The translations under genes were made by a program, and so were the position numbers. A stretch of DNA of 64,000 nucleotides from Planococcus citri (taxonomy: Eukaryota > Arthropoda > Insecta > Hemiptera > Pseudococcidae): NCBI RefSeq assembly GCF_950023065.1, contig NC_088677.1:71697469-71761468 (forward strand), read 5' to 3'. The first letter of the stretch is position 1. The number at the start of each line of letters is the position of its first letter. Shown here piece after piece: positions 1 through 11,108 of the stretch. Below the pieces are notes generated by a model. That model was not told the DNA's origin. It did no database searches and saw nothing but the letters and a program-made list of their open reading frames with translations.

Positions 1-180
1 TTATTGTTAGTTCATCATATGAACTTGAAACATATCAAATCACTTTTGTCATTTCTCACACCACAGAGTGTTTGGAAGCATTCTGGGAATATTTTTTGCA
101 TGATTTTATTCTCCTTTTGTCTCATGTTTATTGTTAGTTCATCACTTCATCATTAGTTTTTTGAAACAATGATTTAAATC
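1..180. repeat. Direct repeat copy 1 (partner at 6.9 kb)
   Basis: This segment matches the stretch at about 6903-7083 almost base for base, in the same orientation. It ends at the same point (aatgatttaaatc), after which the two flanks diverge. Both copies contain a shorter internal repeat (tgtttattgttagttcatca) about 126 bases apart. The pair brackets the hAT remnants and the large inverted repeat. I see no LTR hallmarks (TG..CA ends, PBS or PPT), so I call it a dispersed duplication. Confidence 0.8.
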
Positions 181-490
181 GTGTGTGTTTGATTTACATA
201 GAGTGCAAAAACGGTTACTAAAGTTCCTCTAATAGTTGAGACTCATGTTTTTTTCTCAAAATATAAACATCATAATTTAATTTTCAATTCATCCCAAGAT
301 CCAAAAGTATATGGGGTAAGAGTAGATTTGGCAGGTGATTTTATTTTTGCCAATACTGTCAATAACAATGCATGTTGTTGATCAGGATGACAGAGCTCAA
401 ACACATTACATAATATGTATTGCAATCAGAGAGAAAATCCGAAAGTGTGTTACGATCGCCATTAAGAGTGGGTGTAATAAGGGAACTCAT

Positions 491-592
491 TTAAGTAATT
501 GGATATCGCGGATCTAATGGTTGTTTGCGAGGATTTTCTACATCATCTTCGAGTTCTGGATCAATAAAATTTTCTGGTTCAATATCTGCCAT
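491..592 (-). CDS. Short acidic ORF, unassigned
   Basis: A 33-codon frame opens with MADIEPENFIDPELEDD and ends DPRYPIT before a TAA. It is acidic and proline-containing, like the start or tail of a retroelement or transposase protein, but it is too short to assign. The surrounding few hundred bases (181-490 and 600-870) hold nothing else I can support. Confidence 0.25.
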   Translation of the reverse strand: MADIEPENFIDPELEDDVENPRKQPLDPRYPIT

Positions 593-879
593 TTCAAAAA
601 TTAAAATAATTTTTAATATTCAAAAATTGAAATAAATAAATTTTTTTATTCATTAAAGTCTTAATACAAAAAAGAAAAGATAATTAATTAATATTTTTAA
701 AAATTTATTTCTATAAATGTAATTTTAAATTAATTAATCTATAGTTTTGAAAATCGGGGCAAACGATAACAAAAATTTATATCAAAATAATAATGAAATT
801 GAAGCTGAGAAATTTAAAATTGAAAAAAAGTTCAACTAGAAAATTTGGGAAATTGAATGTATCCGAAAATTGAGAAAAA

Positions 880-1565
880 AGACTAAAATACTTACCGGAG
901 AACTCGGAAAATGAAATGCCTCTTCGGTAATCTAAAATAAACTTACATATGGAGAACAGACGTTCTACAGCTGCAGAACTGCACAACAACGTATTAAATT
1001 TGACAAAAACATTTTTTATCACTTTTTGATTTTCAATCATCGAAATATTCTGGCGAGTATCATTCAAAACATTTTTAACAGCATCCTTTGCACGTTACAG
1101 CTTTAAAGCCTCATGGTCATCAGTTTCGAGATAATCATTCTTTTTACTTTGGCTCTGCATACACAACTGGAGAAATGAGTCATTGTCATTTAGAACGGAA
1201 TTGGAAGAGTGGTTTTGGTCTCTAAAAGAAAAAATGCTGTGAAAATTGTTGAACTGAATCGAATTATGAACACCTACTCCTATCATATGGTCATTTTCAT
1301 TGATTGAAATTTGAAATAAAATAATATAAACTAGAATAATTGATAAAATGGAATGAAAAAAAACCTTGATACTGACGTACGCAGATCTGTACCGTCAAAG
1401 TCATCATCACAAAATTTGAGAAAAGCGTTTTCAAGTAATCCAATGAATTCATCTTTTGAATGCTGAAAGATTTCATCGTTTACGAATGGACCCACTTTCA
1501 AACTGGGATGAGATAAAGTTGCTAGCACGGCAATATCAAATGTTTTATGCGATCGGCTTCTTTTT
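880..1565 (-). pseudogene. hAT-family transposase, C-terminal remnant with an intron
   Basis: Two exon-like pieces read on the minus strand. The first (about 1365-1565) follows a ttttgtgtaccag-type acceptor and encodes an ATLSHPSLK segment like the hAT region just before the dimerisation domain. It ends at an AAG/GTTTTT donor. The second (from about 1221 down) begins after a tctttttag-like acceptor and contains NTLLCSSAAVERLFS followed by DYRRG. This is the conserved signature of the hAT C-terminal dimerisation domain (N-T-x-L-x-S-S-A-A-V-E-R-L-F-S). A stop after EALKL interrupts the second piece. No N-terminal BED finger or catalytic core is visible nearby, so this is a dead 3' fragment. Confidence 0.75.
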
Positions 1566-1576
1566 CTGGTACACAA

Positions 1577-2394
1577 AAAAAAATATTTTAAATCTTCTAA
1601 GTACGAGGTGAACTAATACTTCTTTAGCTAAAGATTTGGCAATCGATGTTGCTTGAGAATCCGCGATCAGGTTTCACATGGAAACTTTGCGAGCAAATAT
1701 ATGTAGTGAGGGAAAAAATTCCATACATTGCGTTCGATTGAATTTTTCCTACGAACAGGCAGACGAAGAATTATTTCATTAACTATGAGCCAAAAGAATA
1801 CGAACGAAAATGGCCTTCGTTCGAGTCGATAGTATACCTAGATAAGTAAATGCAAAACATTACATGAGAAATTAAACCATTTATAACGTAATTATGAAAA
1901 TCTAGTATAAGTATTCAAATTGAATTAAACAACACATATAAAGTATCGAAATAGGTAAAATGAGTAAAATATTTTTAGAATACAAATACCACGAATCGGC
2001 TATTAAAATATAAAGAATAAAAGCTCCCACGACGCAACTCGACGCAAACCAGTCCAAATTTGACAAATATGAATTTTGGAGATTATTTCCCTGTAACTGA
2101 AAATAAGGAAAGTTCAAACCTACTGGTTTGAGTAAGCTTCTAAAATAAAATAAAATAACTTAACCAAAAGAGCAAAATACACCTAAGAGAAACCTCAAAA
2201 TTGATAGAAGACCCTAATTGAATCCTATCTACAAAAAACGACGATATTTAAAAATGTTTGAATAAAAGTTGAGAAAAATAATAAAGACGAGACACCTACC
2301 TAGCTATAACGAAAAAGAGGGTAGAAAATTGCCGCTGCACATAGAATTGTATAAAGTTCAAAAATGAAAATATTGAAAATGATCGAAGACTTAC
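1577..2394. other. AT-rich stretch without a convincing gene
   Basis: Open frames here are short and hydrophobic. I see no domain motif. The part near 2030-2060 (ctcccacgacgcaactcg) resembles the stretch near 50.19 kb (gctcccacgaatttagcgg), which fits the shared first-exon context described for 2395-2460. Confidence 0.4.
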
Positions 2395-2460
2395 ATAACT
2401 AGGCTGTTCGCCATCGCCTGCACCACCGCCGCCGAGATCATCATTACTATGAACGGACAT
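2395..2460 (-). CDS. First-exon-like ORF: start codon to splice donor, 22 codons
   Basis: The frame opens with MSVHSNDDLGGGGAGDGEQ and runs exactly to a consensus donor (AGTTAT/GTAAGT), 66 bases in phase 0. A very similar arrangement lies at 50536-50628: an acidic and glycine-rich opening, then GATCC(T)/GTAAGT, 93 bases in phase 0. Upstream of both on the minus strand are related stretches containing cattcactctgtgag-like sequence. I read the two as paralogous first exons of one gene or element family. The function is not recognisable, and downstream exons could not be placed. Confidence 0.4.
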
Positions 2461-4007
2461 TTTTAAGTCGAATTACCCACCGAATTAGCGAAATAATCGC
2501 GTAAGTTCGAAAGTACACGAATTCACGAATATCAAAAGTTCAAATTAAAATTGTACGCAAAATCGCGATAAATTCGTCGAGGAAAAAATAGCGAGAACCG
2601 AGAAACAATTTAATAAAGACAAGAACGCAACAACTAGAAGTTAATACCTCAACGTATAAAAGACAAAAGCGAGGAGAATCGTTGGAAATTGCACTCGGTG
2701 GTGTATTTCAACGTTTCCCCTCCCTTGAGCCTTTTCGAGACAAAGAATTTGCCTAAAGTAGATGGCCAGTTGGGGATGAAGATTCTTTGTATATTTTGTT
2801 GAATCTTTATCCTACCAAACTGGGCCGGGGGGGGGGAGTAGAAAAGGTAGGTAATGAGTTTGTGACGTCATTCGCGTCTGAACGAATGTTCGATGAGAAT
2901 GACGAACGAACGATTCACTCTCTGTGAATTTTTCACTGAGTCGAAATTTGTGAAATTTTATTTCACGATTTTCGACACTTATCCAAACAAATAGCAACTG
3001 GCTTCATTACAGTTGAGTATGCTTCGAGGTATTTCTTCTCGGCAGACGACAAAAAATCAACAGGAAATTTCTTCAAGTTCAAAAATATGGAAAATAGCGC
3101 ATAAAAAAAATAGCAATTTTGACTGTTTTAATCGTCATTGTCAAGGTTATCTTTCGGCTTATCGCTTCTCTTGGTTTTGTAGAAGGAGCATACATGGTCG
3201 GAACATATTTAGTGACTAAATTTTTCACGTTCTTGTACTTTGCAGACTTCACTGGCAGGTAATTGGATTATAGAATTTTGTCATCAGTAGGAAACGTAAC
3301 GGATACTTGTTTTTGGTTTACCATAACTTCAAAGCAATGTTACTAAAGACAGGATTCTCAATGCTGGAACTAACCGAAAACATTCCCACTTCAATGTACC
3401 AGAAATAACGCAGTTTTTGTATTTTGAACGACGTTGTAGGGAAATGTTTGAAAGTATTTCCAAAATGCGAACGATAATCCAGAATAATTTTTCAATCAAT
3501 GTGAACGACATGAAACGAATTTGATGCGTAGCTAATTTTTTCTGCGTACTGCTCTTGAGTATAGATCTCGCATTATTGTAAACATACTAGTTCAACAGTA
3601 CTGAAAGATGCGTCGCAAGGAAGGAAACTTTGTCCAGGCAAAGGGAAAATGTGAAAAACAGCATTCAATTGTTTAGTTTCCACCATTGTGTCTTCTCTAA
3701 AGAAATAGGGCATGTGTGTTCAACAAAAACAGTACAAAGAGTGTTCAATATGTCTTTTTGTAATTCTGGAATGGATCCTTTGTTTTTTCTGAGATGAAAA
3801 TGAAATAAAAATTTGTACCTAGCATAAATTTTACTTTCATTAAACATTGAAAAAATAAAGAAAACAAAATTTTTAATGTAAGTAGGTAATTAAAAGTTAA
3901 GAAAAAAGTAATATTTGAATTTGGCTTTAATAAAAATCAAAAAAAGAACAAAAAATGAAATTCTAAAAATTGAAAAAAAAATAGCAAGAAAACAATTTAA
4001 ATTAAGC
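2461..4007. other. Non-coding stretch with a poly-G tract and putative promoter-like sequence
   Basis: The tract gggccggggggggggag lies at about 2821-2838. The adjoining 2850-3000 region (gattcactctctgtgaatttttcactgag) resembles 51.0 kb, upstream of the paired first exon. Open frames between 3.0 and 3.85 kb are short and show no motif I can name. Confidence 0.35.
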
Positions 4008-4240
4008 TTTAAGTAACTGTTTTCTAGTTTTAGCTTTGCAAAATTTTGTAATAACATCATCGAATTCAATATTTTTCAATATTGAAGATTCAATGTGTAG
4101 GATGGAGAGATGTTGTAGTCTAAGTATCCTTTGAAACAGAGGCTTGAAGATAATTTTTAATTCTGTTCAGGGCAGAGAAACTCCTTCCTACAGAGCAATT
4201 CGTTAAGGGTGTGCATAATGCCAGTTGAAATATCACGTCC
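4008..4240 (-). pseudogene. hAT transposase dimerisation-domain fragment
   Basis: Reading the minus strand gives LTNCSVGRSFSALNRIKNYL. This is the hAT C-terminal signature (N-x-S-x-E-R-S-F-S-A-L-x-R-I-K), here with the usual Glu replaced by Gly. After a frame change it continues through LRLQHLSILHIES and ends CKAKTRKQ, which is the usual end of this subfamily. The frame shift and the missing upstream domains mark it as a relic. It differs clearly in sequence from the hAT remnant at 0.9-1.6 kb, so it comes from another hAT lineage. Confidence 0.75.
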
Positions 4241-5456
4241 ACATACAGGTACACAATTTACATTTATACCTTCAGCTTCAGGAAGTGTAATATCACCATT
4301 GTTTTAGGGAAATATACATATGACATGATTTTTACAAAATAATAATGAAAATGAAATAAGACACACTGTGTACTAATAAATTCTGAATAGTGTTTTCAGG
4401 TAATTTCAAATAATAATTAAAATGATATAAAATTTCCAAAAAGATTTTAACACAACTGGAAAATGATTCAAAATCAAACTATTTTGCAAAATGAATTATG
4501 CTAGAGGAACAAATCAATATTTTAGGTGAATAAAATTGTTGAAAGGAATTCAACAGAAATGTGAATTTAGAAATTAACTGGTCACTGAAATGACATAAAA
4601 ATTTACCATGCATTAAATTTTCACATCATTTCATGCAAACCAGTCCTACCAACTGTGCCAAAACTTATTCCTATCAAGTTCCCTTTTAGTCAGGGAGCCC
4701 AACCTGAAAAAATGTACGATGGGGGTTGAAATTGGGGACCCGGCCCAAAAGTTACTATATGTAGTACTCTTTCCAGAAATGCCACTCTGGCAATTCGCAG
4801 GTGGGGCTTTTAAGCACAGCGAAAGCTCAAAGTTCACAATTTTTATGAACTTTCAACTTGGAAAGTTTTATGGCTGAAACCGGGGGATTCTTATAGGATT
4901 TTTCACGCTGAATTCAAATATGCCGGTCTGCCGACCCCTAAGTGTCCCCAAAGGGGTGCCAGACTGCGTTAAAGGGGTAAAAATCGCAAAAAATGCTGTA
5001 GTTTTTCAATGATTTTTCGTAAAAATCAAATAGATGACAAAACGTGGCGAATTCTTGAAGAATTTTTCGCGCTGAATCCGAATATGCCAGTCTGCTAACC
5101 CCTAAGTGCCTCCAAAGGGGTGCCAGACTACTTTAAAGGGGCGAAAAAGGCAAAATATTGAGGTTTTTCATGTCTTAGGCGCATAAACATAGCATTATTT
5201 GGTACCTAATTATTTTATTCGAATGTGGTTTGCGAGCACATTTTTGAAAACAGCATAAAATTCTTGTAGGCATCCATACGCGAGGTGTCCCCCAAAAAAA
5301 TTTTCAACCCCCTCTCCTCATATTTACCCCTCGAAATGGCGTTTTTCAACTTATTTTATGGGTTTTAACAATGTAGATTTTGCGAGGTACAATTTTAGAA
5401 GCACGTTTTTTGGATGTATTTTTGACTCTTGAACATGATATTATACCTATATTTTT

Positions 5457-5663
5457 TCTTATTCAGTGGGTTCAAATAATGGAGCTCCACTTCAAAACTA
5501 TATAATAGAAATCGAGGATTACGTTGAGGTTCAGACAGGACTTTTTGATGAGTATAACACAAAATTCAACGTCATTTCGTGTTCAGGAGATTTGGTTTGG
5601 ATCACAACGATACCGTATGTTGTAAAAGTATGTAGCTTAACTTCAAAAATAGTCGAAATTTAG
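5457..5663 (+). CDS. Exon-like open frame in the centre of the inverted repeat
   Basis: After a tttttcttattcag acceptor, an open plus-strand frame runs about 65 codons and begins GSNNGAPLQNYIIEIEDYVE. The N-G-A-P-x-x-x-Y-x-I-E pattern resembles strands B-C of fibronectin type III domains. The remainder does not confirm the fold, and the stop follows directly without a donor. It may be an exon fragment captured between the arms, or a chance open frame. Confidence 0.3.
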   Translation, partial: SYSVGSNNGAPLQNYIIEIEDYVEVQTGLFDEYNTKFNVISCSGDLVWITTIPYVVKVCSLTSKIVEI

Positions 5664-6120
5664 AAAGGAGCCAAGGCTCCGATTGCGCTGGGTGAAACTA
5701 AAACGAATTATGACGTCATCTTTGCGTTCAAGGAGTTCGGTTCATATGAAAACGACGCCAATATTGTAAAAGTAGCTCCATGTTGAAAATAATGGAAATT
5801 GAGGAGGGAGATGAAGCTCTGGAGGAGCTGTGTGAATGTAAAACAAAATCTCAAAGTAGGTAACTATTTCAAAAATAGTAAAAATTGAAGCGGGGGGGGG
5901 GATGGAATTGAAGGCTCTGGAGGAGATTAGATGCGTGTAAACTAGCCGAAAATCTGAGGTCATATTCGTGCTTCAACAGTATTGAATAATGCGGAAGCGA
6001 CACCCTATTTACTCAATTATTTTCCCGGAAATTCCTATTTTACGCCTCTACGACTTATTATATCAATTTTTCATCGCGGCCCATCAAAACAAAAATTTTG
6101 AAAAAAATATATTCTAGAGT
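5664..6120. other. Centre of the inverted-repeat element, non-coding part
   Basis: This stretch contains two diverged copies of a motif (aaagtagctccatgttgaaaat / aaaagtatgtagcttaacttcaaaaatagt) and a short poly-G run (cgggggggggg near 5890). No gene is supported. Confidence 0.35.
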
Positions 6121-6902
6121 TGAAAATATGTACCTACATCCAAAAAACGTGCTTCTAAAATTGTACCTCGCAAAATCTACATTGTTAAAACCCATAAAAT
6201 AAGTTGAAAAACGCCATTTCGAGGGGTAAATATGAGGGGAGGGGGTTGAAAATTTTTTTGGGGGACACCTCGCGTATGGATGCCTACAAGAATTTTATGC
6301 TGTTTTCAAAAATGTGCTCGCAAACCACATTCGAATAAAATAATTAGGTACCAAATAATGCTATGTTTATGCGCCTAAGACATGAAAAACCTCAATATTT
6401 TGCCTTTTTCGCCCCTTTAAAGTAGTCTGGCACCCCTTTGGAGGCACTTAGGGGTTAGCAGACTGGCATATTCGGATTCAGCGCGAAAAATTCTTCAAGA
6501 ATTCGCCACGTTTTGTCATCTATTTGATTTTTACGAAAAATCATTGAAAAACTACAGCATTTTTTGCGATTTTTACCCCTTTAACGCAGTCTGGCACCCC
6601 TTTGGGGACACTTAGGGGTCGGCAGACCGGCATATTTGAATTCAGCGTGAAAAATCCTATAAGAATCCCCCGGTTTCAGCCATAAAACTTTCCAAGTTGA
6701 AAGTTCATAAAAATTGTGAACTTTGAGCTTTCGCTGTGCTTAAAAGCCCCACCTGCGAATTGCCAGAGTGGCATTTCTGGAAAGAGTACTACATATAGTA
6801 ACTTTTGGGCCGGGTCCCCAATTTCAACCCCCATCGTACATTTTTTCAGGTTGGGCTTCCGGACTATTTTGAAATATTGTTGTATTCTCATTTTGTCTCA
6901 TG

Positions 6903-7083
6903 TTTATTGTTGGTTCATCATATGAACTTGAAACATATGAAATCACTTTTGTCATTTTTCTCACCATAGAGTGTTTGGAAGCATTCTGGGAATATTTTTT
7001 GCATGATTTTATTCTCCTTTTGTCTCATGTTTATTGTTAGTTCATCACTTCATCATTAGTTTTTTGAAACAATGATTTAAATC
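6903..7083. repeat. Direct repeat copy 2 (partner at 1-180)
   Basis: This is a near-identical copy of the first 180 bases of the window, ending at the same aatgatttaaatc. It lies about 40 bases outside the right arm of the large inverted repeat. Confidence 0.8.
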
Positions 7084-7341
7084 CTACATGAAAATACAAT
7101 TCATAGAAATATGTAGTTTCCGGCACACATGGTTATTCATAAAAACGCAGCTATAGGTGTACCTCACGTACTTCATATTCCCCATGTTGGCCTTTTTTTG
7201 AAGGCAAGTTCACAGTTATTATGATTCTGAAAAAAAAAATTATTATTAGAATTACCTATTCAAGTTTATATATCTAGGTAGAAAGTATAAAGAATGATAT
7301 TTTGTAACATACCACCTCCAAAATCCACATGCTTCATCCTT

Positions 7342-7623
7342 TCAAACGATCAGCCACCTCCAAAACAAAACTACCCATGTCCATGCCGAATCCATCACAA
7401 TCGCATTGACATTTAAATCATAATGGTAATACGGTTTTAGGACTGGCTTTTTCGATGATTTGTTTGGCAGTGATGGGTTATATTCGTCGATAAATCCGGA
7501 GTTTGTTCCCTGGTGCGTTGGTTCATATCCGTTATAAATTGAAGGGTTATTGAACTGCTGTGAAATTAAACCATCGTCAGAAACTTGACTGTTTACTGGC
7601 AAAGCATTGTTGGTAGCAGTCAC
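7342..7623 (-). CDS. Unassigned ORF, possible exon or polyprotein tail
   Basis: A 93-codon frame is rich in Asn, Ser, Gln and Pro and contains GLISQQFNNPSIYNGYEPTH and KPVLKPYYHYDLN. The final dozen residues turn hydrophobic and aromatic, which suggests the real coding part ends earlier, at a splice site or frameshift. Composition is more protein-like than the surrounding frames. I do not recognise the family. Confidence 0.3.
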   Translation of the reverse strand: MTATNNALPVNSQVSDDGLISQQFNNPSIYNGYEPTHQGTNSGFIDEYNPSLPNKSSKKPVLKPYYHYDLNVNAIVMDSAWTWVVLFWRWLIV

Positions 7624-8180
7624 CGTACAACACCAAATGGCTAGGAATTTGGGTTTTCCTCAACCAACCTAACTTCAGTCTTATTAGATGATGATAATTT
7701 AAAAAAAAATTAAAATACTATATACTTGTCTTTTAAGTTATACATGTTCAAGAATATACATAAAAATAAAATTGAAAAATAATAATTTTCTGCATGCTCG
7801 ATTGTTATTAAAAACTCTCCTATTAGAGTTACAATTATATTGGTTTTCTGTCCACATGTAGGATGTGCATGTAGGTACCCAGATTCAATTTTCTGTGAGA
7901 TTATCCCTGAACAATAGTAAAGTTCTGAAAGTAGAATTGGTGACTGTAATAAGTTGCTACATCAGGTATTTTGGGTAGGGCCAAGTTTTTTGACAATTGT
8001 AACAAATCATAAGAGTGTCTTCATCCTGAACTTTCAAAATATTATAAAAAACATTGGCTCGTTTTTTATGTACAAGATATTCAGCACATAACTGTACATC
8101 TGTACATAATCATTAAAGCCAAAATAATATCGACATTTTTCATGGCAAAATTTCAACTTCGCATTACCTTCAAGATTTTT
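7624..8180. other. AT-rich spacer before the tandem array
   Basis: No motif-bearing frame is seen here. The last few dozen bases merge into the tandem repeat at 8181. Confidence 0.4.
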
Positions 8181-9354
8181 ACTCTTTCACATTATTCCAA
8201 TTATTTACAGTTCTTTCGCATGTCACCTCTTGACATGCCTCGTGAACTTTGATTGCAGCTCTCCGCAATATGGGCAGGCAAGCTATTTTGCTGCCATCGA
8301 ATAAATTGATCAAATTACACAGTCTATCAAATTAAGCAGTAGAGATTTTTAGTCTTTTGCATTATTCCAATTATTCGAGGTTCCTTCGCATGTCGACTCT
8401 CAACATGCCTTGTCAACTTTGATTGCAGCTCTCTGCGATACAGGCAGGTGAGCTGTTTTGCTGCCATTGAAGAAATCAATCAAATTACACAGTCTATCAA
8501 ATTAAGCAGTAGAGATTTAAACTCTTTCACATTACTCCAATTATTTGTGGTTCTTTCGCATGTCGTCTCTCAACATGGCTTGCAAACTTTGATTGCAACT
8601 CTCCGCAATACAGGCAGGCAAGCTGTTTCACTGCCATTGAATAAATCAATCAAATTACACAGTCTATCAAATTAAGCAGTAGAGATTTTTAGTCTTTTGC
8701 ATTATTCCAATTATTCGAGGTTCCTTCGCATGTCGACTCTCAACATGCCTTGTCAACTTTGATTGCAGCTCTCTGCGATACAGGCAGGTGAGCTGTTTTG
8801 CTGCCATTGAAGAAATCAATCAAATTACACAGTCTATCAAATTAAGCAGTAGAGATTTAAACTCTTTCACATTACTCCAATTATTTGTGGTTCTTTCGCA
8901 TGTCGTCTCTCAACATGGCTTGCAAACTTTGATTGCAACTCTCCGCAATACAGGCAGGCAAGCTGTTTCACTGCCATTGAATAAATCAATCAAATTACAC
9001 AGTCTATCAAATTAAGCAGTAGAGATTTAAACTCTTTCGCATCATTCCAATTATTTGCAGTTCTTTCGCATGTCGTCTCTCAACATGCCTTGCAAACTTT
9101 GATTGCAGCTCTCCGCAATACAGGCATGTGAGCTGTTTCACTGCCATCAAATAAATTGATCAAATTAAGCAGTAGAGATTTAAACTCTTTCACATTATTC
9201 CAATTATTTGCGGTTCTTTCGCATGTCTTCTCTCAACATGCCTTGTGAACTTTGATTGCAGCTCTCCACAATACAGGCATGCGAGCTGTTTCACTGACAT
9301 TGAGTAAACTGATCAAATTATGCAGCCTATCAAATTAAGCAGTAGAGATTTAAT
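8181..9354. repeat. Satellite-like tandem array, about 170-bp monomer with a 340-bp higher-order repeat
   Basis: Monomers begin actctttcac or agtcttttgc at 8181, 8351, 8521, 8691, 8861, 9031 and 9184, giving a period of 170 bp. The last step is 153 bp because of a 17-bp deletion. Each ends tctatcaaattaagcagtagagattt or a close variant. The dimer 8351-8690 recurs as 8691-9030 with essentially no change, while neighbouring monomers differ at many sites. The array therefore has an A-B higher-order unit that was duplicated recently. The monomer length is close to nucleosomal spacing, as is common for eukaryotic satellites. Open frames through it are accidental. Confidence 0.92.
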
Positions 9355-9849
9355 TTTAGCTAGGTACCGCACTGGTTGCATAATATCATCAACATTAATT
9401 TCAAAAAATACACATAAACTGCGTACCATGTTCAATTGATTAGAATATTTTGTAATTTATTCAGTGTCATAATTTAAAAAAATAGATACCAGCTAGAAGT
9501 ATGGTTCAGACAAAAAAATGGGTACCTCCAAAACAAAGCAATGTGTCTTGTAAAAGTGATAATTTTTGGTGAAATAACTACTAAGTATAAATGAACCCTT
9601 GAAATGTAAAACATGCTAAGCGCCCTGGAGTGAATTTTACAGGAGAGCAAAAAGTAGTTTTGCAACGATTTCCTCGCAGCTGCAAATGGTGTACGAGTGT
9701 CGGTGATGGTATAATAAGGTACTGTGTTCAATTCTGCATCTTTTGGTATAAAAATTTTTCCAAAAAAACCATTTTGAAGCCCCAATTTTTCGATTCAAAA
9801 ATAGCCTATTTTTGAGGTAATTTTTTTTTTCAAGTTTGTTTTGGTAAAA
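9355..9849. other. Spacer without supported gene
   Basis: Overlapping short frames on both strands show no motif. The stretch joins the satellite array to the transposase-like fragment that follows. Confidence 0.35.
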
Positions 9850-10325
9850 AAAATAACAGAGCATCTTTGCAAGTATCCATATGCAATGGTCTAAAAGATA
9901 AATTCGGAAAATCTGTTCTCCAGACACTCCAATAAAAACGAAAAGCGATGTCTGATTCGGGATTATCTTGCTTAAAAGCTAAGTATGTACATTCTACTGA
10001 CATTCAAGTCGTGACTCAGAAATTCCCTCAAAGCATTCTGCGCATGAGATCGAGTGTAATGACTGATATCTCTCGGAAACGAATTTATGTGGCTCTGTAC
10101 CAAAGCGCGTTTATCTTGATCGTATTTCGAATTAATATTTCCACCGCGTTGTTCAATACAAACAGATTGTCCATTTTTTCTAAGCTTAACGAGCGTACTG
10201 GTCTTTTGATGAGTAATACGAAAAGTTTCGAGGAACATTTTCTTACAAACTCGCAAAAATGTACCAGTTGTATCAGGAAGCAGTATAAAATTGTTATTAT
10301 AGTAGATTATTTGTGAAGGGGTTCC
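9850..10325 (-). pseudogene. Arthropod transposase-like family, middle fragment (copy 1)
   Basis: The minus strand encodes RVCKKMFLETFRITHQK, then QRGGNINSKYDQD, then SFPRDISHYTRS, and after a frameshift FRPLHMDTCKDAL. This order (V-C-K-x-M/F-F, an R-G-G turn, S-H-Y-x-R, then D-T-C) is shared with the other pieces in this window and with a repetitive, transposase-like family I know from arthropod genomes. I cannot give it a superfamily name with confidence. The catalytic region is missing here. Confidence 0.7.
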
Positions 10326-10360
10326 AATTCGTATATTTTAACCAAGAAACGTTGGATGAA

Positions 10361-10960
10361 TTATTTTTCTTCGTAAGTTTTTTCACGTACGTTTGAAATA
10401 ATTATTTTGTCAAGGTACGAGCTGCTTAATGCATAAATATTGCATATGGCTCCTTCCCCTTTTAGAATTTTCTCTGGGAGAGGAAACCAAATAAAAAATA
10501 AAAAATTAAGATAAAGATAATTTAAAGCAAAAATATATCTACTCCTAGTTGATATCCCATTCGCTGTTGGGTTATTTTGTCTCAGCAATTCAGGCATTTC
10601 TAGGTTAACCTGGTTGTCTGATGTTGATGCCACAGGCGCATCAATGGGGTGATGATGATGTTCAGAATGTCTCTAATTGAGGGCATACCAGATCAAGGTT
10701 GTGGTGTAGTGTCTGTTCATGTTGTTCTTTCTAGGTCTGAACATCAGATGATTGTTATCTTCAATCATGTAGCGGATAGTGCCATTGTAATTTAGCTTGT
10801 AAATCCTAGGGGCTCTGGATGGCCTAGGATCTTGCTGTTCAGTCAATGGAGTAGATGTTTTAAAAGGGATATTGGTTTTTGATGATTGTACTCTTCCGAG
10901 TTAAGTAGTTGAGGGTGTAAAAATGGGTGGTTGTAGATTTTGTTCAAATAGACCAAATGA
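10361..10960 (-). pseudogene. Ty3/gypsy-like polyprotein C-terminal tail
   Basis: Minus-strand frames read APRIYKLNYNGTIRYMIED and then RPRKNNMNRHYTTT. A final piece, VASTSDNQVNLEMPELLRQN, matches in style the acidic tails seen next to the LTRs at 15.4, 18.4 and 42.6 kb. A stop or frameshift separates the pieces. A purine-rich AAAAGGGGAAGGA follows the tail at about 10455, where a polypurine tract would be expected, but no LTR start (TGTTATG) follows it. Confidence 0.55.
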
Positions 10961-11108
10961 GTTGTCAACAGGTTAAGAGTTTTGAACTGGGCCTATTTGC
11001 ATCTGCTCAGTCAGAAGCTCACCCATTAATTTGTGCCATAACAATTGAGGTTTCTTTATTTTTGTAATCTGGTAAAATTTTATTGTAAAGATGTGGGTAA
11101 GCTAAGCT

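Larger units (their letters stand above)
4687..6866. mobile_element. Long inverted-repeat (foldback-type) element, arms about 740 bp
   Basis: The left arm (about 4687-5425) and right arm (about 6130-6866) are reverse complements with very few differences. For example, agcccaacctgaaaaa near 4696 pairs with tttttcaggttgggct near 6857, and gtagattttgcgaggtac at 5372 pairs with the stretch at 6163-6180. The outermost bases (tagtc on both sides) extend the match imperfectly. A unique centre of about 700 bp separates the arms. No transposase is encoded and no clear target-site duplication is visible. Arm length relative to centre fits a foldback or long-TIR DNA transposon derivative. A head-to-head duplication of a host segment is the alternative. 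Confidence 0.85.

Noticed and set aside
4646..6925. Identical plus and minus frames at the two ends of the inverted repeat
   Set aside because: They arise because the arms are reverse complements; no conserved domain.
6890..7083. 1-180 and 6903-7083 as LTRs of one 7-kb element
   Set aside because: No TG..CA ends, PBS, purine tract or target duplication, and the interval contains unrelated hAT and inverted-repeat elements.
8448..9015. Two identical 75-codon plus frames
   Set aside because: They follow the satellite monomer and repeat only because the 340-bp dimer repeats.
8181..9354. Possible CRISPR array
   Set aside because: The 170-bp units are contiguous satellite monomers without short repeats separated by unique spacers, and the setting is eukaryotic.
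9948..10316. 122-codon plus-strand frame
   Set aside because: It lies opposite the minus-strand transposase-like fragment, which carries the conserved motifs; the plus frame has none.
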